DNA of 64,000 nucleotides. Origin: Anaeramoeba flamelloides (Eukaryota > Metamonada > Anaeramoebidae). The DNA lies in assembly GCA_027625915.1 (NCBI GenBank), contig JANTQA010000023.1, forward strand, positions 744,001-808,000. The letters run 5' to 3'. Below, in pieces: positions 44,176 to 55,969 of the stretch. The notes below the pieces were generated by a model. The model was not told the DNA's origin. It did no database searches and saw only the letters and a list, made by a program, of their open reading frames with translations. The translations under genes and the position numbers were made by a program. How positions within the stretch are numbered: the first letter of the stretch is position 1; each line of letters starts with the position of its first letter.

Positions 44176-45957
44176 TAATCAAAATATCATGCTTTTTATA
44201 TGTGAGGAATAATTACAAAATGAATTATTACTAGAATTTAATCATTAGTTTTTTGAATACTCAAGAATTATCATTTTTTTTTCAATATGTTATTTGTGGG
44301 AGCCAAACTTTTTTGAAATATTGATAAAGATATTTAACTATTCAATCTAAAAGTCTAGAATACACAATAAGGTCAAGATTTCAATAAAATAAAATTAATT
44401 TTTTTTGATAACTTACTGTTTCTCGAGAAGATATTTTGTAAGAAAAAAAAGTCCATTCTATAGAAAAAGCAATTAAGAGAGACCAATTGTGGAAAATAAA
44501 CAGGAAAATTTATGAAATTAAATTTTTATTTTAAAAACTTTATGATTTTCACGAATTATAAAAAGATAGTTATAACTAAGTTTTTAATTGAAAATAGCCC
44601 TTTAGAAGTTGCAAATTTTTTTCTTGATTAACAAATTGATCTTCAAAATAGATTATTTTTTAAAAATGAACACGAAACTGAGAATAGAATGGTAACTAAT
44701 ATTTCACTATTTGGCCACCTGCTAATTATTAAATACAGGGAAGAAGATTTTCATTTAACTTTATAAAAAAAAAATATAAAAACCCAAGAAATAAAATAAA
44801 TCAATAAAGTCCGCAATTTTACAACAGGAAACAATGTATAACTTCTTCGAAATAATTAAATAATTAAGATTTAACCTTAAGAAACCACCTTTTTAGGGAA
44901 GGGAAAAGAAAAATAGCTTATATTTAACTTACAACAAATAAAGAAATAAACAATCTAAAGAATAATTATATTTTGTTTTCGTGGAATTTTCAAAATATCT
45001 TGATTATAAAAAAGATTTTGATCATTTTTTAATTAAATTATTTTGTTTTCTTTTTTGACATTAGTTAATCTAGATTCAGATAATCATTGATTAAAATATT
45101 TATAGGATGTCTGATATCACTGTTTTAAACAAATGGGGGCTTTTTTTAAACTTTATTGAATTTTTCTATTTTAAAAAAGTGAAAAATTTGTTAGAAATAA
45201 AACTTTTAAAAAGTTTTCTATTTTAATTAAGTCAGTATTTGATATTTAAATGTGGTTAAAAGGTTAAACCACGAAGAAATGTAATTTGTTTTAAAATGTT
45301 TCACCTTAGTAAAAAATAAACTTTTGAAAAGTATTAATTCAAGGAATATCATAAAAAATAAAAATACACACCTTTGTAAAATGGCAATATTTAGAGAAAG
45401 TCAAGTTTTTATTAAATAGAAAACATAAAATATTATTATGTGATGGTATCTAACCATTTGACGGTTAAATATGTATTGGTGGAATTAGAACTTATTTTGA
45501 TCTAATTTTTTTTTTCGCTCTTTTCATTATTTTGTACATATCAATTTTTTTTTTCTCTTTTTATATTTTTTTCTTTTATTTGAATAAAAATTATTAACTA
45601 TCTAGACATTCATACTAAAAAACTTAAAGGTAATTTAATAATAAGTTTGTTAAAATACAAAACATTGAGTTTTTTTTTTTACTTATTTCGAGATTTGAGT
45701 TTTTGTAACTTTTTTAAATTGAGTTTACTTCAATTATCAAACGAATAAATTTTTGGAATTTGGGTTTCATTCGATTGACTAAATTCAACAATCCTTTTCA
45801 TCAACCCAAGAATCAAAATTTATTTAAATTATCATTATTCAACCCACAATAGCATCATATGCTAATTTATAAAATAAAATACCTTTATTATTTTTATCAA
45901 GCAAAAATATTGGAAAAAATATAAAAAATGATGCTATATCTTTGTGATCAACATCAA
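44176..45957. other. Intergenic, nothing recognised
   Basis: About 1.8 kb of AT-rich sequence. On the minus strand at about 45965-45845 an open frame starts MLLDVDHKDIASFFIFFPIF, which I cannot assign. Confidence 0.45.
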
Positions 45958-46028
45958 GTAACATATTCGATATTGTTTACCAAATGTTCTTGTATTGGGT
46001 TAAGCTTTTCTTTTCTGGAAAGAAAAAA
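45958..46028 (-). CDS. Possible orphan terminal exon
   Basis: A strong acceptor (TTTTTTTCTTTCCAG on the minus strand) is followed by an open stretch reading EKLNPIQEHLVNNIEYVT and a TGA. The composition is that of real exons here. No matching upstream exon could be joined with confidence; a coding-like stretch on the same strand lies near 46850-46760 (SKWLEVSAVIDF). It may be the end of a small unrecognised gene or a relic. Confidence 0.25.
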
Positions 46029-46459
46029 ATAAGCTAAAAATTAGTGAAAAAATATTAAAACTTTTTCAAATTAAAAATATAGGAGGAAATTGTTTAAATT
46101 GAGATTTTGGAGTTTTTTTTGGGAAAGAAAATTCAAATTCATAAAGTGAAAAATTCAAGTTTCTTTAAATATCAGATCACTTTATCAAAAAAAAAAATAT
46201 TGCAAATAAAAAGGTTTATTTTGGCTTTTGGATCTTATCAATTGACTTTTTGAAATCAAAAACAATATCAATTTTTTGATAAAAATTTTTTTACTTAGGA
46301 TCAAAAAAAGAGTAGCAATCGAAGCAATCAACCATTTAATAGGAGTTGGAAAAATTAAGTTTCATTTTTACTTTTTTTATTAAATAATTGAAATGACAGA
46401 ATTTCAAAAAGAGAAAATAACAAAACATTTTTTTTTATTTATAATTTTGTTGTCTTGGG

Positions 46460-46608
46460 ATGTTTAATGGTCCAAAATTTTACTCTTTTAGTGGCCAATC
46501 AGATAACACCAATTCACCAGACGAAGTTCCAATATCAAATGAGAGTTTGGAACAAATATTAAAAGAAATTAAAATACAAATGAAGATTTTTTATATTTGT
46601 TGTTTTTA
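46460..46608 (+). CDS. Possible small gene or exon, function unknown
   Basis: The frame from ATG at 46460 encodes 49 residues: MFNGPKFYSFSGQSDNTNSP, then DEVPISNESLEQILKEIKI and a TAA. Base composition is clearly less AT-rich than the surroundings and the peptide has a normal amino-acid mix. A CTCTTTTAG acceptor-like site at 46481-46490 could instead make it a terminal exon. No family recognised. Confidence 0.3.
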
Positions 46609-48614
46609 ACATTTCTAACTATTTTCGATAAAGATCGCAAAGGATGAAAAATAAATAAATAAAAAAATTTTGTTTTTTGTTTTTAGTCTTTTTTATTTTT
46701 TTCATATTGTTTGCCCACAAAAAATAACATTTGCGATTGCTTTTAAAAAAAAAAAAAGATCTGAATATATTTTTTTTAGAAGCTTTCAGCTTCACAAATA
46801 AATATATTCGATATTTTTTTTTTTTAAAATCAATAACTGCTGATACTTCCAACCACTTTGAAATTTGATAGTGAGTTACTATGAAAAAAAAAATCAAAAG
46901 TATCTATTATTCTAATGAGGATGTTCCAATATTCAAAGTTTTTTCAATATCAGAAACAATTAACCACAAATTCAGAATTTTTATTTGAAAGTGTTAGCTA
47001 TATTCTTTTTATTCTATTTCTTGTCTTAACTTTACATTCCAAGAAATTTTAAAACCTTGGTTCTTGCTTTTTTTGTTCATTACTAACAGAAGTCTTTTAC
47101 AAATTTCTCTTTCTTCATACCAATTTAACCTTCAAAGAGAAACAACCCATTTAAAAAATTATTCTATTATATATTTCGGCTTACTTTTCACCAATAAATT
47201 ACCTGTTTATAGTTTGTATGTCTCGAAATATCTAATTTTAGTTAATTTTTGAAAAAATAATTTTTCCTTTTGTTCAAATTTTCTTTTTGGTGAATTTATA
47301 TAAATAAATGTACATTTAATAGTTTTTAATCTTTTATTGTGCTTTTTTTCTCTTTGAAATTTTTTTTTTAATTGAGGATCAGAAATAAAAATATCTACAA
47401 ATATATTAAGATTTGTTTTCATAAACATAATTATAAGAAGATTTTTCTCCACAAAAAAAGCATCTTTCCATGAATAAATTGACTCTTTCAAATGAAAAAA
47501 GAAAATATATTTATTAAAGAAATTGTTTTTTAATAGTCAAAAAACATATTTTTACTTAAAATTTTTTTAGCGTAAAAATACTATTTATTATCAAAAAAAA
47601 TAAGTATTTTGTGAAAAAGTCATAATATTCTGGGTTTTATTACAGAGTTACCCTTACAAGTTTAATTGTTACTAAAATTCTTTATTTTATTTCCTAGGAA
47701 AAATGAAATATCATTATTATAAATAGAAAAAAATGCGATTTTAAAAAAAAATCTTTTAACCAAAGACAAAATATTACTAATTTATATTTTGATAAAAATT
47801 TTCAAAGTATTAATTGATAAAAAAAAATAGACAAACTTTTCAAAGATATCAAACTTAACAATAAAAATTAAAAAAAACCAATTTTTTAGCTCGATCACTC
47901 TAATTCTACTTGTTTTTCAAATGTACCGATACCCTTCCCCTTCTTCTCAGATATTTTAAAAAAGAGTGGAAAGTAATGGAAGTTTGATTTTTAAATAATT
48001 TCAAATAAAATTTACCAATTTGTTTTATTAAAAATAGGTCTTTAAAACAAATTCGAAAATTTAAGAAAAAAAAAACCCTTAATTTTAAAAATAACACAAC
48101 ATCCTATAATTAAACATTCTTATAAGTCAATAAAGGTGTTGTTATTAATAAGTGTAATCTCAACTAAATATAAAATACATCCAGTCCCTAAATCAAATTA
48201 AAAGATAAACTTGTTATGTATTATTCAGGGGAATATAAAACTACTCTAAATAATATTAATAATAACCCCCCCCAAAAAAAAAAAAAAAAAAAAAAAAAGA
48301 TACAACAAAAGAATCAAACAATAGAGAAAAAGAAAAATCAAGTATATTTAAAGTAATAAAAATAATAAATAAACAAAAAAAAATTAAAAATTGCAATTTT
48401 AATATTTATTCTTGAAAAAAATAGTTAAATTCAGATAACTAAAGATAATTTATTACAAGACTAAAAGTGCATAAATGTTTGGATTTTTTATTTAAAAAAA
48501 AAAATAAAAATAATAAGTTAACTGTCGAAGTAATTTCTTATCTATCTTATTATATTAAAATTTGAGTAAAAAAATTCAAAAATATAAAAAATCAAAAAAA
48601 AAATATTGGATACA
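46609..48614. other. Intergenic, nothing firm
   Basis: AT-rich. A C7-A24 tract lies at about 48267-48298. No supported gene. Confidence 0.45.
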
Positions 48615-49676
48615 TCATTTAATAAATAATAAAAGCAAATTTTTATACAACTTATTAACTGTGTCATCGTATCCCACGTATAGCCTAATCCAAGTGAATG
48701 ATTTATCCTTTGGATCAGAAAATGGCCAAGTATCAATTTTACTATAGGACGATCCATAGGATGTTACGTACTGAATTAAAGATTGCTTCGCGAGTTTTTT
48801 CTTAAGTTTTTCCTTTTTGATATGCACTTTAATAAGGATTAAACTGGGTCCATAAGTTTGATTAATATATTTGTTGTACAATTCTTTGCCAAATGGATGT
48901 ATAATTTCAAACTGGGATTTCAATTTTTTGATCAATTCCGCGGTTTTTAAACTTGAGATCCGTACACGATTAATTAATGATGGCCAATTGTCTTTAATTA
49001 TTTGAAGATTTAAAGGGCTTACATGTATTCCGCGCAATCTGTTGTAATTTTGGATTTTGGTGATTAAATGTTTGTAAGACGACATGATCACGCCGCCTAT
49101 ATGCTTGCCACCTGAATAATATTTTGTAGTCGAGCTAACAACAACATCTACATCATATATAAACGGGTTAAAAATCACCCCAGTCATCCATGTGTTATCT
49201 ACAATAACATAAAGTTCCTTTACACGCTTTCGGAAGGACTTGATCAAAGAATAATCAAAAACGAGTCCATTCGGGTTTGAAACACTTTCAAAAAACAAGA
49301 TCACAATTTGATTTTCGTCCATTTGATCAAACAAATAAGTAATTTGGTTGGTGTTTTCAAGTTCAAAGCATTCGATATTAACGCTGTATTGCGTTTTCAT
49401 CGATTTTAAAACTTTGTTTGTTTCGGTGTATAATTGATTTGAATAAAAGATGTGTACCTTTTCCGTTTCTCTAATGTGTATCTTAATGTTCTGTTCAAGT
49501 GTGTCATAAATAGCCTGGAGACCTGAAGAGGTCATTGTGCCTCTCAGATTCTTCTTTGTGCCCTGGGAATATAATTTAAGAAATTTGTTAAGAACATCTC
49601 GATGCAAATTTGAATTTGCCCGGCTATATTTTTTGTGAAGAATTGTACACCCATTATTGATATATTTTTGCAACAT
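48615..49676 (-). CDS. Cystathionine gamma-synthase-type PLP enzyme (Cys/Met metabolism family), divergent
   Basis: Intronless, 353 residues, stop TGA. The family interconverts or cleaves Cys, homocysteine and Met (gamma-lyase, gamma-synthase, beta-lyase). Visible are YSRANSN (equivalent of the Y-x-R-x-x-N-P substrate/phosphate motif, with Ser-Asn for Asn-Pro), TSSG before the cofactor phosphate, and ESVSNPNG. PLP contact Asp160 lies in VIVDNTW, and the Schiff-base lysine, about Lys185, in SSTTKYYSGGKHIGG. At the C terminus, WIRLYVGYDD matches the conserved R-L-S-V-G-x-E/D. The usual N-terminal 40-45 residues that reach into the neighbouring subunit's active site are missing, and no upstream exon could be joined in phase. 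The exact reaction cannot be told. Enzymes of this family (methionine gamma-lyase) are known from Entamoeba and Trichomonas, but this one is distant from them. Confidence 0.85.
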   Translation of the reverse strand: MLQKYINNGCTILHKKYSRANSNLHRDVLNKFLKLYSQGTKKNLRGTMTSSGLQAIYDTLEQNIKIHIRETEKVHIFYSNQLYTETNKVLKSMKTQYSVNIECFELENTNQITYLFDQMDENQIVILFFESVSNPNGLVFDYSLIKSFRKRVKELYVIVDNTWMTGVIFNPFIYDVDVVVSSTTKYYSGGKHIGGVIMSSYKHLITKIQNYNRLRGIHVSPLNLQIIKDNWPSLINRVRISSLKTAELIKKLKSQFEIIHPFGKELYNKYINQTYGPSLILIKVHIKKEKLKKKLAKQSLIQYVTSYGSSYSKIDTWPFSDPKDKSFTWIRLYVGYDDTVNKLYKNLLLLFIK

Positions 49677-51384
49677 ACGAGGTTGTGTGTGGATATTTTT
49701 ATTAAAAGAAATAGAAAAAGTGAAAATGATAAATTAAAAAATAATGAAGTTACAAGTCGAAATTTTTTTATTAAGCCGATTTTGGAATCTGAAATGTAGT
49801 AAAATTTTCGTTTCATTTTCAAGGTCCTTTTTCACACAAAAGCCCAACTAACTTGTTTGTAAAACTCCATTTTCCTGATTTCTTTTTCGAATAGAAAGCA
49901 AAAATTACAATCTACTCTTCAGAAAACTCAATTTATAAAAGCAAAATTGTCAAGGAAGCGAAATTTTTTCCCATTTATAATTCAAATCCCAGCATTATAA
50001 AGAAAACGGAAATGTATAATTTTTTCAAGTGTTGATTTCAAATTTTGGAAACTGTTTTTAATTTTTCAACATTCCTTTTCAAAGCGTGGTTTGTGGGCAA
50101 ATAAAAAAAAAAAAAAAAAAAAATTCTTTGACGAATAGAACATGTTTTTTGTTTTGATCTTCAAAAGGATCTCCTCGAAGATCTAAGTCTTTAAGTGAAA
50201 AAAGGTAATTCTGTTTGGGGTTCGTTCGTCGAACGAAATTGGATCTGAAGAAAAAACAAAATATTTAAAAGGAGGGATTTAAAAAAAATATTTTCAAAAA
50301 TGTCTCTTCTTCAAATAGTGAAATAATTTTTTTCTAAAAAAGAGTGAAAGCCAAGTTTTCAAGAGTAGAAATAAAATACCTGAAAAGTTTGAATTAGGCT
50401 ATTTTGTGTCTTCTTTTGTTAAAGTTTTTGAATATTGCTTTTGGCTTTCAAAAGGTTTTTTTTTTGAAATTAAACAAGAGTGAGGATCACGAAGACTGAA
50501 TGGAGAGTAAAATACAACCAAATTCTTTCACCTTTAATTTTTGAAAGGGAAATATTCCATTTTTTATATTTCCAATTGCTTCTTTACAGTAATTGAAATT
50601 AAATATGATGTAAAGGATTTTGTTAATTTTTGTTTTGTTTTTCTAAAAAGAAAACAAATAAAGAAATGATTGTAATTCCAAAGCTTTGTAGTTAAACAAA
50701 TAGATCCAATTTTAGTCATTTAAAACGGTATTACTTTTTCACAGGCATTTTTCTTCTTTGTTGTTGATCTCCGAGAAGAGAAATTTGTTCAATTTATTTT
50801 ATAGCCGGCATTAGTAACAAGAATATTGGTGATTTTTCTCATTTTTGTATTTTGAAAATCGACTCGTAAAAGAAAAAAAAAACGTGAAAATTCCTAACCA
50901 ACAAATAGTTTATTGTTTTGTACAAAAAAAGAAATTTACACAAAAACGAAAGTTTACCATGTATTTTTTGTATTTTGGTCTTGCTCAAGATGTTTCCAAA
51001 TATCTATTTTCAATAAGAAAGCAATTTTCCGAATGAACAAAAAGTAAAAAAGCAGCACCAGTTGAAGAATTTGGTATGTTGCAGCCGAACAAAAATGTTG
51101 AGTCTTTGATCTTTTTGAGGCATTGAATAATGTCTACTCTAGCCATCAGGAATATAACAGTATTTGGGGTTTGCAAGTTGTGTTATTCGTTCTCATTATC
51201 TTTCTTGCTTGAAAAGGAACAATATTATGGTAGTCAACCTTTTTCTCATTCCAGTTTTAAAATACCTTCCTACGTTCTTTATTATTGATTCCGTTTGAGT
51301 TGTTCAAAATTGCTCCTTAGCTTTTAACAATTCTTTTTTTAGATTTTTTTTCATATTTTTCCTTGCTGAATTTTCTTTATATTG
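49677..51384. other. Intergenic, nothing firm; short palindrome at 50221-50237
   Basis: The 17 bp TTCGTTCGTCGAACGAA is a perfect palindrome around one central base and is GC-rich for the window. An open frame at 50956-51036 reads MYFLYFGLAQDVSKYLFSIR but is unassigned. Confidence 0.45.
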
Positions 51385-51895
51385 GGGTGAAGAGTTAGAT
51401 CGGAAAAAGATCAAGTGGTTACTTGTTAATACTGAAACACTGAAACACGAAAGTATGGATAACTTGAAAATAAAAAAGAACAAGGAAAAGTCAAAAAATG
51501 ACCAAAGGCTTAAATAAGATCAAAAAAAAAAAAAAAGAAATGAATACAATTAGCCATCAAAGCTCCAAATGAACTTTCATTATCAATTATCAAAACCAAA
51601 TTAAATTAACCAAAACTACCATTGGTTTGTGATTTTGGATGTTCTTATTTAAAGATAGCATTGGTTTTTTTTTTTTTTATGATTTTTAACCAATTGCTTC
51701 TAAGAAACCCTTTTTAAATTTCAATTTTTTTCTTTTTTCCTTTTTTCAATTCAATTTTTGTGTTTTCTTTTGAACCATAATGAAAAATTGGGTGTGTATT
51801 TCCCTTGAAAAATCGTGAAACCTATGTTTTTACACATAAATTACCTTTAAGGAAATTTAAGTAAAAAGCATATTTAGAGTGTAATTTACGCTTTA
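51385..51895 (+). repeat. Dispersed repeat E, copy 2
   Basis: Matches 36866-37385 across its length at an estimated 75-80 percent by eye, including the poly-T tract and TTAGAGTGTAATTTACGC end. Confidence 0.7.
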
Positions 51896-52740
51896 ATAAA
51901 AAAAAAAAAAAACAAATCTTTTTTTATTTCATCAGTCTATTTGATCATTGAACAAATTTTTAATCTACGAAGCTTATGGTGTTTTTTTTTTTTTTTGAGG
52001 CCTTTCGTTTCTTTTGTTGTGTTGCTAATTTGGTGATTTATTGTACTTTGTTTTGTTTTTAATTAAAACTTCAATAAGAGATTGTTCTAAAATATTTTTC
52101 TTAATATTGTATTCTTTTCAAGTTTCTGTAATTTCCTCTCTTAACGAAAATAATGCACAGGTTATTATAGATACTTATTTTTGCCAGATATCTTTTTTGA
52201 ATTTTGAAAAAATCCCAATGTTTTTATGAAACAAAAAAATGAAAAGATTTGGTTGTTGTTTTTTTTTTAAAACTCTGAAAAAACACAAATGATGGATTTG
52301 AATTTGCTTTAAGGACGAAATTGAGAATTCACAAAATTAACTCAATGAATCTTGGTACAACCCCATTAAATTTATAAAGTAATGTTAATGAAGAAATTCT
52401 TCAATTTGGATCAAAAAAATATTGTTCGTCATTTTTTTTGATGAAATTAACAAAAAAAAAGATATTTAAACTCGAACACCCTTTTTAAGGAACCTAAAAA
52501 TGAAAAAGAAAAATAATCCTAATCTTTAATCTTCAAAAATGAAGATCATTTCAAACATTCTTGATAAACGACTCTAACATTTGAAGATCGTGAGTCGATG
52601 AGTTTTGATAATTGAGTTGCTTGGATTGTTTCAATTGTCTCAACAAATCAGATTAATTCGTATAAAGGAATTGTGATTTTCTCTTAGTTTTTTCGGACTT
52701 GGTTCATTCTTTTTTTTTCTTAAATTCTATTTCTCATTAG

Positions 52741-53072
52741 GATTATGGCAATATTGTTTACTCTATTTTATATTTTGAAAGAATCTAAATTATCATATAT
52801 CCAAAACACAAGTTTTATTTTGATGATGACATTTTTTTTGTTTTCTTTTTTGTCTCTCGAAAAAATGAATTTTTTATTTCAGCACAAATTGTGGGGAATG
52901 TTTGGTACAGTTTTTTATTTCACTGATCTAGATGGAAAAAAAATTTGGATAAATTAGCCAATGTTTTTTTTTATTTAAATTAAAATTTTCTAAAGTGAAT
53001 TAACTAATGTTCTTTTTTCTTTTTCGGAATTTAGAATATGAAAAATTTGATCCAATACAGAAACAATTATAA
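52741..53072 (+). CDS. Candidate exons of an unrecognised membrane protein
   Basis: After a TTTCTCATTAG acceptor-like site, the frame from 52745 reads through a hydrophobic stretch into HKLWGMFGTVFYFTDLDGKK. At 53035, behind CTTTTTCGGAATTTAG, a short open piece reads YEKFDPIQKQL and ends in TAA. Further upstream (about 52120-52195) another coding-like stretch reads SVISSLNENNAQVIIDTYF. I could not join these in phase with good donors. It may be a decayed gene. Confidence 0.2.
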
Positions 53073-53459
53073 GTTGTCTTATCAAATGTATCTTTGTTTT
53101 CTAATAAAAAAAAAAATTATCCCAAAAAATTTTCATTTTACTCCTTGTTGACCTTTTAAGTGAAAATGGAAAACCATCTTGATTTAATTCACAAATCAAA
53201 AAATAATCATAGATAATTCTTAAAAGTGGCCAAACGGTTTTCATTTTTCACTTTGTAAAAGATTTTCTCAAAATCTTGTTTTATCCCAACCTCGTTTTTT
53301 ATTTTTTGAGAATCCTGACAGTCATAATTCTGAAAAATATTTTATTTTTTCCTTCATAGATCTTACTGAATAAATATTTGACATGTTTTTTCAATAAACA
53401 AAACCTTTCAGAAACATAAAATAAAATGAATTTTTAATTATAAAGGTAATATTTAAGCC

Positions 53460-53690
53460 ATGAAAAGATCTCAAAAATGGCAATTATTTCTATCAAATTG
53501 TGATTTTAATGTTAATCACAATAATCAATATTGTCAAGATCAAACACAAATCACTGGATATATGATAATATCTCGTGAATCATCTAACAATCGTGATAAA
53601 TATCAAAATATTATGATAAAAATTAATAAAGGTCTAATTATTGATCACTCTAAGGCTAACTCAACAATATTCTAAAAACAAAAATTTGGT
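53460..53690 (+). mobile_element. Possible LINE endonuclease (APE-like) fragment
   Basis: An open frame of 71 codons contains CDFNVNHNNQYCQDQ followed at the right distance by IMIKINKGLIIDHS. This resembles the (G)DFN...D and (S)DH blocks that end an APE endonuclease in LINE second ORFs. The next few hundred bases are Lys-rich and broken. It lies 660 bp upstream of a hairpin array, as the LINE at locus 1 does. The assignment is weak. Confidence 0.35.
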
Positions 53691-54354
53691 TTAATCAAAA
53701 CATTGATCCTTGGAAAAAAAGTTATTAAATTATTAAACAACAAAAAAGATACTCGAGAAAAAAAAAAGAAAAAAAATATATCCAACTATTAGTCGAAAAC
53801 ATCCTGAACAAAAAGCATCAAATTTTTTTTCTGAAGAGAAGAAATAGTTCAAGATAAAAAAAAAAGTAACCACAAAACCATTTCTCTATCAGATATTACA
53901 GGCATAAAATAGTGTTTATGATGTCTTGACTTTTTATGAATTTGGTTGACTTCAATACACTAAAATGAATCAAAAAAATAAACTCTTTTGGAAAATTGTA
54001 AAAATTGTTTTATTATATTCAATATTACGCAAAAATAAATCATTTCATTTCGGACTGTGAAAGATATAAATTTGATAGAACCAAATCGAAAAAAACAATT
54101 GTAAAAAATTCTAGATAAGAAATTATTGGAAAAAGTTATGTTTAGATAAAATACACAGAAAATCTTCAGTATGATTAAACAAAATTATGAAATTCATTAT
54201 TCTTGTTGGTAATTTTTCATCAATGCTCTTATAGTTAGAAAACTTCAGATAATAAAGAAAAAATAATAATAATAAATTGAAAACAAAAAATACTTGATCT
54301 AGTAAAAAAAATGTATATAAAACCGTCTACCTAATTCCCCAATCTGAGAGGTAG

Positions 54355-54712
54355 TTTCTAGTTTTTTTTTAATTTGAAATAAGGGTTATAATCTTTGTTT
54401 TTGGCCAATTCTTTCAAATTCTGAGAAAACTAATAAAAGGAAAATAACAATTATTAATCAAATGTTGTGGGATTTTTATCAGTAAAGATAATCTTTTGTG
54501 TGGGGTTATGCACCTGTTGTAAATAATGGGGAAATGTTATCAAGTATCCCCAAGTGTATATGTTATCCAGAATTCTAAAGAATAGAGTAAAATCAATGAT
54601 TTTACTCAATTCTTTCAAATTCTGGAAAAACTAATGTTGATTTTTATTTAATTTAAGAAATGAAAAGAAAAATTAAAAAAAAATTTCTTTTAATTTCTTA
54701 AATTAAAAACAT
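54355..54712. repeat. Hairpin array, locus 3
   Basis: Type 1 palindrome at 54561-54633 (arms TCCAGAATTCTAAAGAAT and complement), a half copy at 54388-54432, and type 2 palindromes at about 54636-54712 (TTATTTAATTTAAGAAATGA). The final linker reads CTAACGGCAGTGG. Confidence 0.7.
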
Positions 54713-54717
54713 TCTAA

Positions 54718-54848
54718 CGGCAGTGGATAATTTTTAACTTGTTCATGTAAATGATATTATTATTTTAATTGATAATTTTAATTATTTTACTTCTCTCCTT
54801 TTTTTTATTTGATTCAATTTTCTTTAATTACTCCTTTCTCAATTTAAA
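54718..54848 (+). repeat. Repeat shared with 32685-32815
   Basis: Begins CGGCAGTGGATAATTTTT and ends CTTTAATTACTCCTTTCTC, matching 32685-32815 in the same orientation. Follows the hairpin array directly. Confidence 0.6.
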
Positions 54849-55116
54849 TAAATTAAAAAAAAAAACTCTTTTTTCAATTTGTATGTTTTTTTTTTTTTTT
54901 TTTAATAATTTTTAAAAAACCCTTTTTGCAAAGTTTTGGTTCCTACTTTGATAAATTCAACAGATTGCTATGGTTAATTAATATTCACAAAAACAAAAAA
55001 AAAAAAAAAAAGAAATTATTTTTGCCATTTCAATAGATCTAAATCTCAAAAAGAACCAAAAAATTTTTGATCGCAAAATCAATTTATGAAAATTTCAGTG
55101 ATCCAAATAATGCGTG

Positions 55117-55535
55117 CCGGACGATAATAATCCCTGTTTCAAAATATAATCAGTACTTTTTTTTCTTCTTGTTTCAATGCAACATCGAATTTACTACCCA
55201 ATAGTATACCCAAGTTCAAATCAATTTTGAAAGTAAACATCTGGATATTTTCAATAAAAATTTAAATTATGAATACAATTTGTTGAAAATTTTTTATAAT
55301 ATTCCCAATTTTTTGAAATTTTTTGTTTTTTTGATGAAAAGTTTCTTAAAAATTTACTCTATATTTTGAGAGAAATTTTGTAATTTGATCCTTCATTTTT
55401 CGAATATCTTTTTAAATATTAGAACTTTAAGAAACTAATACTCTATTTATTTCGGGTTTATTATCAGTTTCTTTGATCGGTTGTTTTATAGGTCTTCTAT
55501 AACAAAAAAACACTCTTTTTATTTTGAAACACAAG
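55117..55535 (+). repeat. Repeat C, intergenic copy
   Basis: Matches 20546-21130 (AGTATACCCAAGTTCAAATC, TTTTATTTTGAAACACAAGA), without the internal duplication. Ends about 430 bp downstream of the RRP41 stop. Confidence 0.65.
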
Positions 55536-55969
55536 ATTAAATTTTTTTGTACGCTTTATTTTGACTACAGTTGTTTTTTTTTTTTTTTTCATTAAAAATA
55601 TTTTTTTTTTATGATCTTTCTTGAATTGATAACTTTGAAAATTATATATTTGTTTAGATTTGATACGCAAACAAATAGTCTTTTTTCCGATTTTTATAAC
55701 CATAGGCGTTAACTTTGAAGATTTCAAAACTAAAATACATTCAGATTAGGATAATTATAATTATAATTATTTTACTTTTCAGTGTTCAGTATTGTATTTT
55801 GCCACAAGCAATTTTTTTAAAACAATGGAATAGCCTCATCTGAAGAAGGAAACCACAATCAAAATTTTCTATTTTTTCGTTGATATGAAAATTTTTTCAC
55901 AAAAGATTTGATGGGATTAAGTTTATTTTTTAAAGTTTAGGAATTATTTTCAAATAAAGATTGAACAAA

